Assembly (NCBI GenBank): GCA_027491075.1
Contig: JAIXWX010000019.1
Location: 97,792 to 161,791 of the forward strand
DNA from: Flavobacteriales bacterium
GTDB lineage: Bacteria > Bacteroidota > Bacteroidia > Flavobacteriales_D > Sanyastnellaceae
Direction of reading: 5' to 3'
DNA: 64,000 bases
The notes under the pieces were generated by a model. That model was not told where the DNA came from and ran no database searches. It saw nothing but the letters and a program-made list of their open reading frames with translations. The position numbers and the translations under genes are program-made. This document shows positions 39,767 to 50,923 of this stretch, in pieces. How positions within the stretch are numbered: position 1 is the first letter of the stretch; the number at the start of each line of letters is the position of its first letter.

Positions 39767-42043
39767 TTAATTCTTCAAACTCAATCGAATCAAATTCAAT
39801 GCACCACCGGCTTTGAACCACTCGATTTGCTGTGCGTTGTAGCTGTGGTTAACTGCAATCAAATCCTTGGTGCCATCGTCGTGTACCAATTCTAAGTGCA
39901 ATTGCTTTTCTGGAGCAAATGAAGTAAGATCGGTAAAGTTGATCATGTCGTTTTCACGAATCTTTTCATAGTCTGCTTCATTCGCAAATGTGAGTGCAAG
40001 CATTCCTTGCTTTTTCAAGTTTGTTTCGTGAATACGAGCAAACGACTTCACCAATATCGCTCTCACTCCAAGATGACGCGGTTGCATCGCTGCATGCTCG
40101 CGTGAAGACCCTTCACCATAGTTCGCATCACCCACTACAATGGTTGGAACTCCTGCTGCCTTATAGGCACGTTGTACGGCGGGCACTTCACCATACTCAC
40201 CAGTAAGATGATTCTTGACCTTGTTTTGCTCTCCATTGAAGAAGTTGGTCGCTCCAATCAATGTATTGTTCGCGATGTTGTCAAGGTGTCCACGATAACG
40301 CAACCATGGACCTGCCATGGAAATGTGATCTGTAGTACACTTTCCTTTTGCTTTGATTAAGACTCTTGCGTTGGTGATGTTCTGGCCATCCCATGATGCG
40401 AATGGAGCCAATAATTGCAATCGCTCAGAATCGTCTGCCACATTAATTTGAACACCGCTTCCATCTTCCGCTGGAGCTTGATAGCCTGCATCTTCTACTG
40501 CAAAACCCTTTGTCGGCAGTTCGTCTCCGGTTGGAGCATCCAATTTTACCGCCTCGCCTTTATCGTTTATAAGGGTATCTGTAAGCGGATTGAAGGTCAA
40601 ATCACCCGCAATCGCTAAGGCTGTAGTCAACTCTGGAGAAGCAACAAAAGCCAAGGTATTTGGGTTACCATCGTTTCTGCTTTGGAAGTTTCTGTTGAAA
40701 GAGTGAACAATGGTGTTTCTTTCTTTCTTTTCAGCGCCTACTCTCGCCCACATTCCGATACACGGTCCACAAGCATTTGCATAAACCGTAGCGCCCATTT
40801 TATTGAACGTATCGATAAAGCCATCTCTTTCAATAGTAAATCTTACTTGCTCAGAACCCGGTGTGATACTAAACTCAGCCTTCGGTGTCAAACCTTTTTC
40901 AATGGCTTGTTCTGCCAAAGATGCCGCACGTGCGATATCTTCATAAGAAGAGTTGGTACAAGAACCAATGAGTCCCACTTCTACTTTTGTAGGCCAATTG
41001 TTCTTGGCAGCCTCTTCTTTCATCTTGCTGATAGGCGTCGCCAAATCTGGTGTGAATGGTCCATTGAGATGAGGTTCCAACTCGCTCAAGTTGATCTCAA
41101 TCACTTGGTCAAAATATTTTTCTGGATTGGCATACACTTCATCATCACCCGTCAAATGTTCTTTTATTGCATTTGCTAAAGCGGCAACATCTGCTCTTCC
41201 AGTGCTCTGAAGATAACGCTCCATGCTTTCGTCATAACCAAACGTGGAGGTAGTTGCACCAATCTCCGCCCCCATGTTACAAATGGTTCCCTTACCGGTG
41301 CAGCTCAACGACTTTGCACCTTCCCCGAAATACTCCACGATGCAACCGGTTCCACCTTTTACCGTGAGAATTCCCGCTACTTTGAGGATGACGTCTTTAG
41401 CAGAAGTCCATCCATTCATTTTCCCTGTCAACTTGATACCAATGAGCTTTGGAAACTTAAGCTCCCAAGCCATTCCCGCCATCACGTCCATTGCATCTGC
41501 TCCTCCAACTCCAATCGCAATCATTCCCAAACCACCTGCATTCACCGTATGCGAGTCTGTACCGATCATCATACCTCCTGGGAAAGCATAATTCTCAAGT
41601 ACCACCTGGTGAATGATACCTGCTCCTGGCTTCCAAAATCCTATACCGTATTTATTTGAAATGGAAGACAAGAAGTTAAAGACCTCATTGTTCTTGTTGA
41701 GAGCCTCTTGAAGATCTTGATTAGATCCCACTTTAGCTTGAATCAAGTGGTCGCAGTGCACGGTAGAAGGCACTGCCACTTTCTTTCTTCCTGCTTGCAT
41801 AAACTGAAGCAAAGCCATTTGCGCAGTAGCATCTTGCATGGCCACGCGATCCGGGGCAAAGTCGACATACGATTTGCCTCTTTCATAGGCCGAAGTGGCC
41901 GTCCCATCCCAAAGGTGGGCGTAGAGAATTTTTTCTGATAGTGTCAAAGGCTTATTCACGGCCTTGCGAGCAGCGGCTATGCGCTCCGGGAAACGGCTAT
42001 ACACCGTTTTGATCATTTCTAGATCGAAGACTATATTACTCAT
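39767..42043 (-). CDS. Aconitate hydratase
   Basis: [82 protein letters not shown]. Confidence 0.96.
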   Translation of the reverse strand: MSNIVFDLEMIKTVYSRFPERIAAARKAVNKPLTLSEKILYAHLWDGTATSAYERGKSYVDFAPDRVAMQDATAQMALLQFMQAGRKKVAVPSTVHCDHLIQAKVGSNQDLQEALNKNNEVFNFLSSISNKYGIGFWKPGAGIIHQVVLENYAFPGGMMIGTDSHTVNAGGLGMIAIGVGGADAMDVMAGMAWELKFPKLIGIKLTGKMNGWTSAKDVILKVAGILTVKGGTGCIVEYFGEGAKSLSCTGKGTICNMGAEIGATTSTFGYDESMERYLQSTGRADVAALANAIKEHLTGDDEVYANPEKYFDQVIEINLSELEPHLNGPFTPDLATPISKMKEEAAKNNWPTKVEVGLIGSCTNSSYEDIARAASLAEQAIEKGLTPKAEFSITPGSEQVRFTIERDGFIDTFNKMGATVYANACGPCIGMWARVGAEKKERNTIVHSFNRNFQSRNDGNPNTLAFVASPELTTALAIAGDLTFNPLTDTLINDKGEAVKLDAPTGDELPTKGFAVEDAGYQAPAEDGSGVQINVADDSERLQLLAPFASWDGQNITNARVLIKAKGKCTTDHISMAGPWLRYRGHLDNIANNTLIGATNFFNGEQNKVKNHLTGEYGEVPAVQRAYKAAGVPTIVVGDANYGEGSSREHAAMQPRHLGVRAILVKSFARIHETNLKKQGMLALTFANEADYEKIRENDMINFTDLTSFAPEKQLHLELVHDDGTKDLIAVNHSYNAQQIEWFKAGGALNLIRLSLKN

Positions 42044-42145
42044 GTAGGAAAATATTCAAAACTTTATTTGAGCCGCGAAAATACGGAAGACGCCCGTTCA
42101 TCACAATTTTTTCACAAATAGAAGGATACTGCGCATCTTTGGAGC

Positions 42146-43393
42146 ATGCCATTGCTGAATACCGCAACCCTAGAAAACGTTAAAATTGCTTTCCGAGCCA
42201 TTCGAAGTCAGATGCTTCGCACAGTGCTAACCGTAAGCATAATTGCTATAGGTATCATGGCTTTGGTAGGAATGATTACCGCCATTGAGGCTATTCAAAA
42301 CAAGATAAGCAGTGAATTCAGCCGATTGGGAAGCAATACCTTCACGCTTCGCGGGGGAGCGAGCATGCGCGGCGGGAGGCATGGCACGGTCGCATCCGCC
42401 CATCCTTCCATTTCCTATGAACAAGCGGCACGATTTAGATCTGAGTTTGAAGACCAGGCATTGGTTAGTATTTCTGCCTTCGGCACTGGAACAGCGACTT
42501 GCAAATATGAAAGCAAGAAAACGAATCCCAACGTGAGTATTCTTGGTTGTGACGAAAACTATTTCCGTATCTCCAGTTACGATTTGGATAAGGGACGCAT
42601 TTTTTCTAAACCAGAGCTAGAACAAGGCAGCAACGTCATCATCATAGGAGCGGATGTGGCCACCACTTTATTTGAAAACATTTCAGATCCTGTAGGGCGC
42701 TTTATATCAGTAGGAAGCGATAAATACCAAGTGGTAGGCGTACTAAAATCGAAGGGAAATACTTTCGGATTTGCAAGCGATAATCAATGCGCGATACCTG
42801 TTCTCAATGTGAAGAAGAATTTCGCAACCGAAAACACAGATTACTCCCTCAACATTCATACGGATAACCCTGAGAACCTCAACAATATTGTTAGTTCCGC
42901 AATCGGTGTGATGCGCGTCATTCGGCAAGATAAACCAACTGAAGAGGAGTCATTCAGCGTGCGAATGAGCAATAGTTTAGTAGAAGAATTATTAGGACTA
43001 ATTTCGGGTATCACCTTTGGAGGTATTTGTATTGGACTCATTACCCTGCTGGGAGCTGGAATCGGATTGATGAACATCATGCTCGTTTCCGTTACTGAGC
43101 GCACGCGCGAAATTGGAGTCAGAAAAAGCATTGGGGCGAGTTCTAGTACCATTCGCCGTCAATTCCTCATTGAGGCCATTGTCATCGGACAAATTGGAGG
43201 TATCATAGGAATCATACTGGGAATACTCGTTGGCAATGTTGTTTCACTGGTCATTGGCACCGGATTTACGATCCCTTGGTTATGGCTTTTCTTAGGTGCT
43301 ACCGTTTGTTTCTTTGTGAGTGTTATTTCGGGCTATTACCCGGCTTCCAAAGCAGCGAGATTGGACCCCATCGAAGCCTTGAGATATGAATAA
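42146..43393 (+). CDS. ABC transporter permease (MacB/FtsX family)
   Basis: MacB periplasmic core-like N-term; [57 protein letters not shown]. Confidence 0.93.
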   Translation: MPLLNTATLENVKIAFRAIRSQMLRTVLTVSIIAIGIMALVGMITAIEAIQNKISSEFSRLGSNTFTLRGGASMRGGRHGTVASAHPSISYEQAARFRSEFEDQALVSISAFGTGTATCKYESKKTNPNVSILGCDENYFRISSYDLDKGRIFSKPELEQGSNVIIIGADVATTLFENISDPVGRFISVGSDKYQVVGVLKSKGNTFGFASDNQCAIPVLNVKKNFATENTDYSLNIHTDNPENLNNIVSSAIGVMRVIRQDKPTEEESFSVRMSNSLVEELLGLISGITFGGICIGLITLLGAGIGLMNIMLVSVTERTREIGVRKSIGASSSTIRRQFLIEAIVIGQIGGIIGIILGILVGNVVSLVIGTGFTIPWLWLFLGATVCFFVSVISGYYPASKAARLDPIEALRYE

Positions 43394-43412
43394 TATGTGG
43401 TAACATTGTGGC

Positions 43413-45086
43413 ATGAAAAAGTGCTACGAATTTCCGTTATCCATTCTTTTCTTAATTCTCTTTTCAAGTTGTTCCGTCGGACAGAAAAATGCATCTAAGA
43501 AAAACGATGAGACAGAAAAACCAAGACGTCCAAAGCTCATTGTTGGTATCACTGTCGATCAGATGCGCTACGACTACATTGAAAAATTCTGGGGAGATTT
43601 CGGAAACGACGGATTCAAACTTCTGGTAAACAAAGGTTTCTTTGCACGAAATCTTCATTACAATTTCATGCCTACCTATACTGGACCTGGGCATGCGGCG
43701 ATATTTACTGGCACCACCCCTTCTTACAATGGAATCATTGCGAATGATTGGTACGAGCGTAGTTCAGGTCGAATGATTTACTGTTCCTCCGACAGCACTG
43801 TGCAAGGCATTGGAACCAGCAGCGCAGCAGGAAAAATGTCTCCTCAATACTTGACATCCACGACTCTTGGAGATGAACTAAAATTATTTTCCAACCAACG
43901 TTCTAAAGTATTTGGCATTGCTATGAAAGACAGAGGCGCCACGCTGACCGCTGGCAGAACAGCAGATGCAGCATACTGGTTTGTAGGCGGAAATGAAGGC
44001 AACTGGGCCACGAGCAGCTGGTATATGAACGAACTGCCCGCATGGGTCATTGAATACAACAACGAACGACTGGCAGATAAAGTAATGTCCCAAACGTGGG
44101 AACTATCCAACCCAATTGAAAACTACGAGGAAAGTTTAGAAGACAACAATCCATATGAAATGCCATTCAAAGGAACTACGCGTCCTGTGTTTCCGTACAA
44201 TATGGCAGAGCTCAAAGCACTCAACGGCAACTTCGATCTCATCAAAGGCACACCCTTCGGAAATCAATTGACGGTTGACTTTGGAAAGAGACTCATCGAA
44301 AAAGAAAAATTGGGCGAAGATGAAATCACCGATATGCTCTGCATGAGTTTCTCAAGCACCGATTATATAGGACATCAATTCGGAATTCACTCGAAAGAAG
44401 TTCAAGATTGCTACATCAGACTTGACAAGGAATTGGCAGCATTTATTAAATACCTCGATGAGAAAATTGGAAGAGAAAACTACTTGATTTTCCTAAGTGC
44501 CGATCATGCTGGAGCTCCGACTCCAAGTTATATGATGGATCAAAAAGGTCCTGCAGGTTATTGGAAAAGCGATCGTCTAGAAGAATCCGTTTCTTTGTTT
44601 TTAAAAGAAAAATATGGGCCTGCAAATTGGATAATCAATGAATCCAATTTGAATCTGTTTTTAAACCGAACAATCATTCGGGAGAAAAATTTAGACCTAA
44701 AAAAAATTCAAATGGAAGTAGCACAATTCGTGGGAGAACAACCAGGTGTTTTGATGGCATTCAATGCCTCAGATCTCGATAGGATTTCTGGGAAATCAAC
44801 CATTGCAGATAAAGTTCAACTGGGTTACAACCAAAGATTAAGTGGTGATATCATCTACGTGCTTCAACCCGGTTGGATGGAATACGGAATGCAGGGCACG
44901 ACGCATGGATCGCCCTACAGCTACGACACGCATGTGCCCGCACTTTTCTTTGGATTTAATGTGGAACACGGAGAAACGTTTCAACCTCAGACCATTTGCG
45001 ACATTGCCGTCTCCGTCTCTTCCATCTGTAAACTTCCTCTTCCTTCCGCTACCATAGGTGAACCCATAAAAAAACTTGTGAAGTAG
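43413..45086 (+). CDS. Alkaline phosphatase family protein (PafA-like)
   Basis: Lipobox LFSSCS; LIVGITVDQMRYDYIEKFWGDFGNDGFKLLVNKGFFARNLHYNFMPTYTGPGHAAIFTGTTPS; SADHAGAP; THGSPYSYDTHVPALFFG. Confidence 0.92.
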   Translation: MKKCYEFPLSILFLILFSSCSVGQKNASKKNDETEKPRRPKLIVGITVDQMRYDYIEKFWGDFGNDGFKLLVNKGFFARNLHYNFMPTYTGPGHAAIFTGTTPSYNGIIANDWYERSSGRMIYCSSDSTVQGIGTSSAAGKMSPQYLTSTTLGDELKLFSNQRSKVFGIAMKDRGATLTAGRTADAAYWFVGGNEGNWATSSWYMNELPAWVIEYNNERLADKVMSQTWELSNPIENYEESLEDNNPYEMPFKGTTRPVFPYNMAELKALNGNFDLIKGTPFGNQLTVDFGKRLIEKEKLGEDEITDMLCMSFSSTDYIGHQFGIHSKEVQDCYIRLDKELAAFIKYLDEKIGRENYLIFLSADHAGAPTPSYMMDQKGPAGYWKSDRLEESVSLFLKEKYGPANWIINESNLNLFLNRTIIREKNLDLKKIQMEVAQFVGEQPGVLMAFNASDLDRISGKSTIADKVQLGYNQRLSGDIIYVLQPGWMEYGMQGTTHGSPYSYDTHVPALFFGFNVEHGETFQPQTICDIAVSVSSICKLPLPSATIGEPIKKLVK

Positions 45087-46778
45087 ATGATAGAATATTT
45101 AATTAAATATGATCATCCGCATCGCCATTTCATTTCGTTTGAAAGTACTTTTCCAACAGAAAATAAAGATCATATAAGACTGCAACTGCCCGCGTGGCGA
45201 CCGGGTAGATATGAATTAGGGAATTTCGCAAAAAACATCCGCCACTGGAGAGCGTATGACGTAGATGGAAATTTGCTTTCTTACAAAAAGATTACTAAGG
45301 ACTGTTGGGAAATAGAAACGAAGGGTTCTACGTCAGTGCGCGTTTCTTATCAGTACTATGCTGCGGAGTTAAATGCAGGAAGCACATTTTTGGATGAGCA
45401 AATGCTCTATATAAATCCTGTAAATTGCTTTTTCTATCAAGAAGGAAGTGAAAACCTCCCATATCAGTTACGATTTGTTTTACCTGAATCATACGAGATT
45501 GCCTGCGGACTAAAACACACTTCAAAGCATGAATTACAGGCAGACAACTTCGATCAATTAGCAGACGCACCATTGATTGCTTCAGCAAATTTGCGCCACC
45601 TGCAATATCAATCGAATGGAGTAGTATTTCATATTTGGATTCAAGGAGATTTAGCTATTACAGATACCAAGCTTTGCGACGATTTTCAAAAGTTTACGGA
45701 TATTCACTTTGAAATATTCGGAAGAATACCGTGCACTGAATATCACTTCCTCTTTCACTTGCCTCCATACTTCATTCGCCATGGTGTAGAGCACCACAAT
45801 TCTACTGTTATAGCGATGGGACCTGCCACGGAGATGGCTACACCCGGCGGATATGAAGATTTTCTTGCAATAAGCTGTCATGAGTTATTCCATACTTGGA
45901 ATATCAAGAGTATTCGTCCAGTGGAAATGATGCCTTATGATTTTACTAAAGAAAACTACTCTCCTCTCGGTTATGTTGCAGAAGGAGTAACTACCTATTA
46001 CGGAGATTATCTTCTTTATCGAAGCGGGTTGATTTCCGAACATCGTTGGCAAGAAATGCTGGCCGAGTGGATCAAAGAGCACAAAGAAAATCAAGGACGT
46101 TTTAATTTATCAGTTGCAGAAAGTAGTGTAGACACTTGGTTGGATGGATATACTCCAGGTATTCCTTGGAGAAAAGTATCTATTTATACAGAAGGGGCTC
46201 TGATAGCATTCATTACCGACCAACGAATTAGACAAGCTACTTCAAATAGAAAAAGCTTAGACGATGTAATGAGAAAACTGTATGAGCGATTTGGAATGCA
46301 ACAAAAAGGCTATTCAGAAAACGACTATAAAACCCTGCTGGAAGAGATCAGCGAATCCGACTTCTCCGATATTTTCAGTAATTTAATTCATTCCGCATCC
46401 GACTATACCTCTTACCTGCTCAGAGCACTTGAATATTGCGACTATGAACTTGTATCCTCCCCGGCAAAGTTCAGTGAGATGTGGCTTGGTATGAAAGTAG
46501 AGGAAGCCAATGGAAAAGTAGTTGTGAACTACATCAAAGAAAATGGTCCTGCTGACAACGCAGGCCTTTGGATGGGCGATGAAATCGTTTCGGTGAATGG
46601 AATCCAGCCCTACAAGAATTTTCAAAATCTGGTAACGCGAGCTGGGGAAATCATTTCAATTGTATTCTTGAGAAAAAATCAAATCAGGAATACCTCATTG
46701 AGTCCCACCACTGTTGCCCAAATAACGAATTACTTTGTTGCTAAGAAATCATCTACCACATCAAGAACGGAAGGATAA
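45087..46778 (+). CDS. M61 family peptidase with PDZ domain
   Basis: ISCHELFHTWNIKSIRP zinc motif; EGVTTYYGDYLL; C-terminal PDZ NGPADNAGLWMGDEIVSVNGI. Confidence 0.92.
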   Translation: MIEYLIKYDHPHRHFISFESTFPTENKDHIRLQLPAWRPGRYELGNFAKNIRHWRAYDVDGNLLSYKKITKDCWEIETKGSTSVRVSYQYYAAELNAGSTFLDEQMLYINPVNCFFYQEGSENLPYQLRFVLPESYEIACGLKHTSKHELQADNFDQLADAPLIASANLRHLQYQSNGVVFHIWIQGDLAITDTKLCDDFQKFTDIHFEIFGRIPCTEYHFLFHLPPYFIRHGVEHHNSTVIAMGPATEMATPGGYEDFLAISCHELFHTWNIKSIRPVEMMPYDFTKENYSPLGYVAEGVTTYYGDYLLYRSGLISEHRWQEMLAEWIKEHKENQGRFNLSVAESSVDTWLDGYTPGIPWRKVSIYTEGALIAFITDQRIRQATSNRKSLDDVMRKLYERFGMQQKGYSENDYKTLLEEISESDFSDIFSNLIHSASDYTSYLLRALEYCDYELVSSPAKFSEMWLGMKVEEANGKVVVNYIKENGPADNAGLWMGDEIVSVNGIQPYKNFQNLVTRAGEIISIVFLRKNQIRNTSLSPTTVAQITNYFVAKKSSTTSRTEG

Positions 46779-47353
46779 GTATTGGAGCGTACAATGTTTA
46801 ATTGATCTTCAGAAAGCCATTTCACGTCGGTAATGCCCTCCTCCAACTGAGGTTTAGGCACATCGCTTCCATTGTACCTCATGACATACCACGCCGTACA
46901 CTTTAGCATAGGTTCACCTTTCTGCATATAAGTATGCCACGAATCCTTTAGCCTTCGAAGTAAAACTAATTCCCCGATAGAACATTCTTCTTCCACCTCT
47001 CGCAACGCTCCTTCATCAACTTGCTCCTCTTCCTCCACCTTTCCTTTGGGTAAATCCCACTTCTCGTGTCTGAATATGAAAAGCATCTTTCCCTCTTTGT
47101 TCAGCACTAATCCGCCTGCTGCTTGGACAAAGTCAAACTGTTCAGAAAACTTTCTCCATGCCTTATCGGGATCAGAGCACACCACAAAAATAGACTTTAC
47201 CCCTCGGGCGATAGCACTTTCAATAAGAACCACATCGGTCTTGCCGCAAGAGCGAATCACCTCAGCGCCTTTAAAAACCAAACCTGGATCAGGTTCAGAA
47301 TGTGTAAAAATTACTGGCCTATTGGCAAAATATACTTTATAGTTTTGTGGCAT
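46730..47353 (-). CDS. NUDIX hydrolase
   Basis: GKVEEEEQVDEGALREVEEECSI (Nudix box). ATG 47353 (MPQNYKVYF) preferred to 47479. Confidence 0.9.
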   Translation of the reverse strand: MPQNYKVYFANRPVIFTHSEPDPGLVFKGAEVIRSCGKTDVVLIESAIARGVKSIFVVCSDPDKAWRKFSEQFDFVQAAGGLVLNKEGKMLFIFRHEKWDLPKGKVEEEEQVDEGALREVEEECSIGELVLLRRLKDSWHTYMQKGEPMLKCTAWYVMRYNGSDVPKPQLEEGITDVKWLSEDQLNIVRSNTYPSVLDVVDDFLATK

Positions 47354-47981
47354 GGAAACACAATCTTTGCGGGCGTTAAAAGTAGCAGATTTCTTGCTGC
47401 AAATTGCGGCGGTCAAATTATCTCCTGAAAAACCATTTATCTGGGCATCAGGAATTGAATCGCCAATATATTGTGACAACAGAAAAACGCTGAGTTTTCC
47501 TCAGATTCGCAATGAAATACGCGATGCATTTGTAGCAACTATCAAAGAGAAATATCCAAATGCTGAAGTAATAGCTGGTGTAGCTACAGGTGGTATTGCT
47601 ATAGGAGCGTTGGTTGCAGAGCAGCTCAACCTTCCCTTTATCTATGTGCGCAGCGAAGCCAAAAAGCACGGATTGGGCAACCAAGTGGAAGGAGTGCTTC
47701 ATGATCATCAAAAAGTTGTGGTGATCGAAGATTTGGTGAGCACTGGCAAGAGCAGTCTAACAGCGGTAGATGCCCTCCGCAGCGCCAATGCAAATGTTCT
47801 AGGAATGGTTGCTATATTCACTTATGGATTTGAAAAAGCAAACCAAGCATTCCTTCAGGCTTCTTGTGAACTGAGCACCCTAAGCAATTATGACGCCCTA
47901 ATAGAGCAGGCCGTTGCCAGCGGTTATGTTCAAAAAGAACAACTCGATCAACTGCAATCCTGGAAAAAGCAGCAAGGTTAA
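47352..47981 (+). CDS. pyrE: Orotate phosphoribosyltransferase
   Basis: IAGVATGGIAIGALVAEQLNLPFIYVRSEAKKHGLGNQVEG; VVVIEDLVSTGKSSLTAVDALR (PRPP loop). Confidence 0.96.
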   Translation: METQSLRALKVADFLLQIAAVKLSPEKPFIWASGIESPIYCDNRKTLSFPQIRNEIRDAFVATIKEKYPNAEVIAGVATGGIAIGALVAEQLNLPFIYVRSEAKKHGLGNQVEGVLHDHQKVVVIEDLVSTGKSSLTAVDALRSANANVLGMVAIFTYGFEKANQAFLQASCELSTLSNYDALIEQAVASGYVQKEQLDQLQSWKKQQG

Positions 47982-48000
47982 ACCTTTAAAATTTATTTTT

Positions 48001-48399
48001 ATGTCTAAAATTGAAAGTAAGAAAGTAACCATAAACGCAAGTGCGCAGAAGGTACACGACTTTCTGATCAATGCCGATAACATTCAACCTTTGTTGCCAG
48101 AAGGAAAATACTCGGAATGGAAAAGCGACGGAAAAAACTGTTCCTTCAAAATTCAAAACGCATATACGATTGGACTCAATTTTCAATCTTCAACGCCCAA
48201 TTCACTGATTATATACAACAGCGCCACTGGTAGTCCATTCCCTTTTGTTTTGAACATTCATCTTACAGAAAGCAATGGAACTTCAGATGCCTTTCTTATA
48301 TGTGATGCACAGATAAATCCTTTTTTAGAAATGATGGTGAAGGGGCCTTTAAAAAACCTTTTTGATTATATGGCCGATAAGCTCGTTACAGCCGTCTAA
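48001..48399 (+). CDS. SRPBCC/polyketide-cyclase-like small protein
   Basis: MSKIESKKVTINASAQKVHDFLINADNIQPLLP...; start 48001 preferred to 47914. Confidence 0.65.
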   Translation: MSKIESKKVTINASAQKVHDFLINADNIQPLLPEGKYSEWKSDGKNCSFKIQNAYTIGLNFQSSTPNSLIIYNSATGSPFPFVLNIHLTESNGTSDAFLICDAQINPFLEMMVKGPLKNLFDYMADKLVTAV

Positions 48400-48410
48400 C
48401 GAATCTTATA

Positions 48411-49925
48411 CTATTTCGACTGCCATGTTTTTCCTCCATTCTTAGGATGGAGCAATTGTACAATTTTATCGAACTCCATTTGAATCCCCTCTGATGGCTT
48501 GCGTGTGTAATCAAACATGATTTCGCCATCCGGATTCAACATCACCGCCTGAGGTATCGCCCTCAAATGAAAAACCTCTCTTATCTCTGGAGTGTTTCCC
48601 GTAAAAATAAATTCAAATTTCTGATCCTTATTGGCTTGTACATGGCTCTTTAATGCCTGAATGTTCTCATCTAAGCTTATGACTAAAAACTGAATATCCG
48701 ATCCATACAACTCTCTCAACCGAGACATTAACTGCAATTCCTTTTTACAAGATGTACACCAGTCAGCGAAGAAAAAAATGTAGGTATAACCATTCAATTC
48801 ATCGATAGATTCCCATTTATCTAATTTTAAATCAACGGCTGTAAATGGAGCAACAACCTCACCTGATTGTCCTTTTTGTAGTTCATACAATAAGCCAGCA
48901 GCGACCAGTGGATATTTGTTTTTATCTACTGTTTGGGATAGTTTTTTCAAGCAATTATTTACAGCTCCTTGAGAAAATCTCTTATCACCAATACCGTCTC
49001 TTAACCCCACGATTACCGCCATTTGTCCTACTTCATCGCTGAGCACTAAACTATCTTTTTTAAACAACTCCAGAACCAAATAGGGATCATTATCTGCGTT
49101 GATTGCTTTCACCAAGGCATTCGTGTTTCTTTGAGAAATTAAACCCAACGATTCCGCATAAAACGAAAGAAAAAAACGCGCATATGCGGGATGTGTATAT
49201 CGCACTGGTTGACTCATTAAATAATCTTCATAGAGCACCTTCCTGCTTATCCCCGCCATTAACTCCAACTCAGCGATGGAATAGCGAACATGGGTTTCGA
49301 AATACAAATTATCAAAAAATTCACCGTACTTAAGATTCACAGAATCTTGAAAAGCGCCCACCCAATTAGTGAAAGAAGTAGTTTCTTTTCTTGTGGAATC
49401 AGATTGCTGGATAGGCTTGGTTTGAACACCTAGTTTTGTTTTATACACTTCCGATCCCTTATATCGTTCCAGTGCGAAATCATAGAAATGCTGATCCATG
49501 AACACCTCAAAATCCTGATTGAACTCAGGTATTAGCGCATTAGCGTCTTCTTTTCCTAAATTTTGAAAACTCAGAGAAACGAGCGCCCTAGAAAGTGTTT
49601 GAAAATCCTTTTGTGAAGGAGTTGGAAAAGAAGTAAGTGTGTAGGACTGATTCGGGTGTGCAAACCACATTCCCTCAATGTTTCCTATGACCAGAAAAAT
49701 CAATGTAACTTCACTAAACTCGAGGTTGGCTTCAAAACCTCCCACATCAGAAAGCTGAACGATATGCTTCAACTCTCTCTTCATACTGAATTCATCGGTA
49801 TGCACATAAAAGTGCATTTTTTTGCCAGCATGATTCTTCAGTACTCCCTTAATAGTTGTCGTTGCTGAGACATCCAGAGAGCATACCCACAAAATAGCAA
49901 GCCACAAAAGGCTAACTACCTTCAT
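48411..49925 (-). CDS. TlpA-like thioredoxin-domain protein
   Basis: FFFADWCTSCKKELQLMSRLREL (WCxxC); signal peptide MKVVSLLWLAILWVCSLDVSA at 49925. Confidence 0.83.
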   Translation of the reverse strand: MKVVSLLWLAILWVCSLDVSATTTIKGVLKNHAGKKMHFYVHTDEFSMKRELKHIVQLSDVGGFEANLEFSEVTLIFLVIGNIEGMWFAHPNQSYTLTSFPTPSQKDFQTLSRALVSLSFQNLGKEDANALIPEFNQDFEVFMDQHFYDFALERYKGSEVYKTKLGVQTKPIQQSDSTRKETTSFTNWVGAFQDSVNLKYGEFFDNLYFETHVRYSIAELELMAGISRKVLYEDYLMSQPVRYTHPAYARFFLSFYAESLGLISQRNTNALVKAINADNDPYLVLELFKKDSLVLSDEVGQMAVIVGLRDGIGDKRFSQGAVNNCLKKLSQTVDKNKYPLVAAGLLYELQKGQSGEVVAPFTAVDLKLDKWESIDELNGYTYIFFFADWCTSCKKELQLMSRLRELYGSDIQFLVISLDENIQALKSHVQANKDQKFEFIFTGNTPEIREVFHLRAIPQAVMLNPDGEIMFDYTRKPSEGIQMEFDKIVQLLHPKNGGKTWQSK

Positions 49926-50382
49926 GCAAATTGATTTGCGATGGAACAAATTGTGATACATCTCCATTGTTCTTAAAAATCTCACGTATTACAGTACTAT
50001 GAACCGAAGCAAATTCAGGATCTGTAAATACCAAAACCGTTTCAAGATCACCCGACAAAGCCTTATTCATATGTGCGATGGTCCGTTCGTATTCAAAATC
50101 CCCGCCATTTCGTAGCCCTCTTAAAAGAAACTGAACGTTGTTCTTTTTACAAAAATCAACGGTAAGTCCATCAAACGTTTCAACTCTCACATTCGGAAGA
50201 TCCTTAAAAGTCTGTTTAATCCAAGCTAGTCTTTTCTCCAAAGGAAACATGCTAGCCTTGGTAGTATTGTGTCCCAAGGCGACAATTACCTCATCAAAGA
50301 GCAAGGCACCTCTTCTAACGATATTCTCATGCCCTCGTGTTATTGGGTCAAATGAACCTGGAAAAACGGCAACTCTTTTCAT
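49912..50382 (-). CDS. coaD: Phosphopantetheine adenylyltransferase
   Basis: VAVFPGSFDPITRGHENIV; VQFLLRGLRNGGDFEYE; STVIREI. Confidence 0.97.
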   Translation of the reverse strand: MKRVAVFPGSFDPITRGHENIVRRGALLFDEVIVALGHNTTKASMFPLEKRLAWIKQTFKDLPNVRVETFDGLTVDFCKKNNVQFLLRGLRNGGDFEYERTIAHMNKALSGDLETVLVFTDPEFASVHSTVIREIFKNNGDVSQFVPSQINLHEGS

Positions 50383-50386
50383 GATT

Positions 50387-50923
50387 TTATTCTTTTAAGA
50401 AAAAGCTAAAGTTTACACTTCCATATCGACGATGTTGGTTGAAACCTTTGATCTCAGAAAAATCCATCCGATCTGGATGCTCCAAAACAAACCAACCGTC
50501 TTGCTTCAAAAGGTTTGAATTCACAATCAATTCAGGCAAGTTAGTCAATTCTTTCAAATCATAAGGAGGATCAGCAACGATCAAGTGAAAAGAGTCTTGA
50601 CATTTTTGAATAAAACTAAAAACATCAGCACGCCATGCTTGAGCATATTCGGCTTCAAATGTTTTGAAGTTCTCTTTAATAGCTCGGATATGAACAGGAC
50701 TTTTTTCAACGGCAACAACCTTTTCCGCTCCACGAGAGATGCATTCCAGGGAAATCGCCCCCGTTCCTGCAAATAGATCCAAAATATGCGCACCATCCCA
50801 GCCAATGTGATGTTGAAGCACATTAAACAAACTCTCGCGAGCATAATCGGTGGTTGGCCGACCTTGAAAATTTCCAGGAACAGGTATTCTACGGCCCTTA
50901 TACTTTCCAGAAATTATACGCAT
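50387..50923 (-). CDS. rsmD: 16S rRNA (guanine966-N2)-methyltransferase
   Basis: MRIISGKYKGRRIPVP; RPTTDYARESLFNVL; LDLFAGTGAISLECISRGA; VADPPYDL. Confidence 0.96.
   Translation of the reverse strand: MRIISGKYKGRRIPVPGNFQGRPTTDYARESLFNVLQHHIGWDGAHILDLFAGTGAISLECISRGAEKVVAVEKSPVHIRAIKENFKTFEAEYAQAWRADVFSFIQKCQDSFHLIVADPPYDLKELTNLPELIVNSNLLKQDGWFVLEHPDRMDFSEIKGFNQHRRYGSVNFSFFLKE

Noticed and set aside
40682-41179. 165-aa plus-strand ORF
   Set aside because: Antisense to aconitase.
46730-47479. NUDIX start at 47479
   Set aside because: The 42-residue extension is antisense to pyrE and not Nudix-like; ATG at 47353 fits the family N-terminus.
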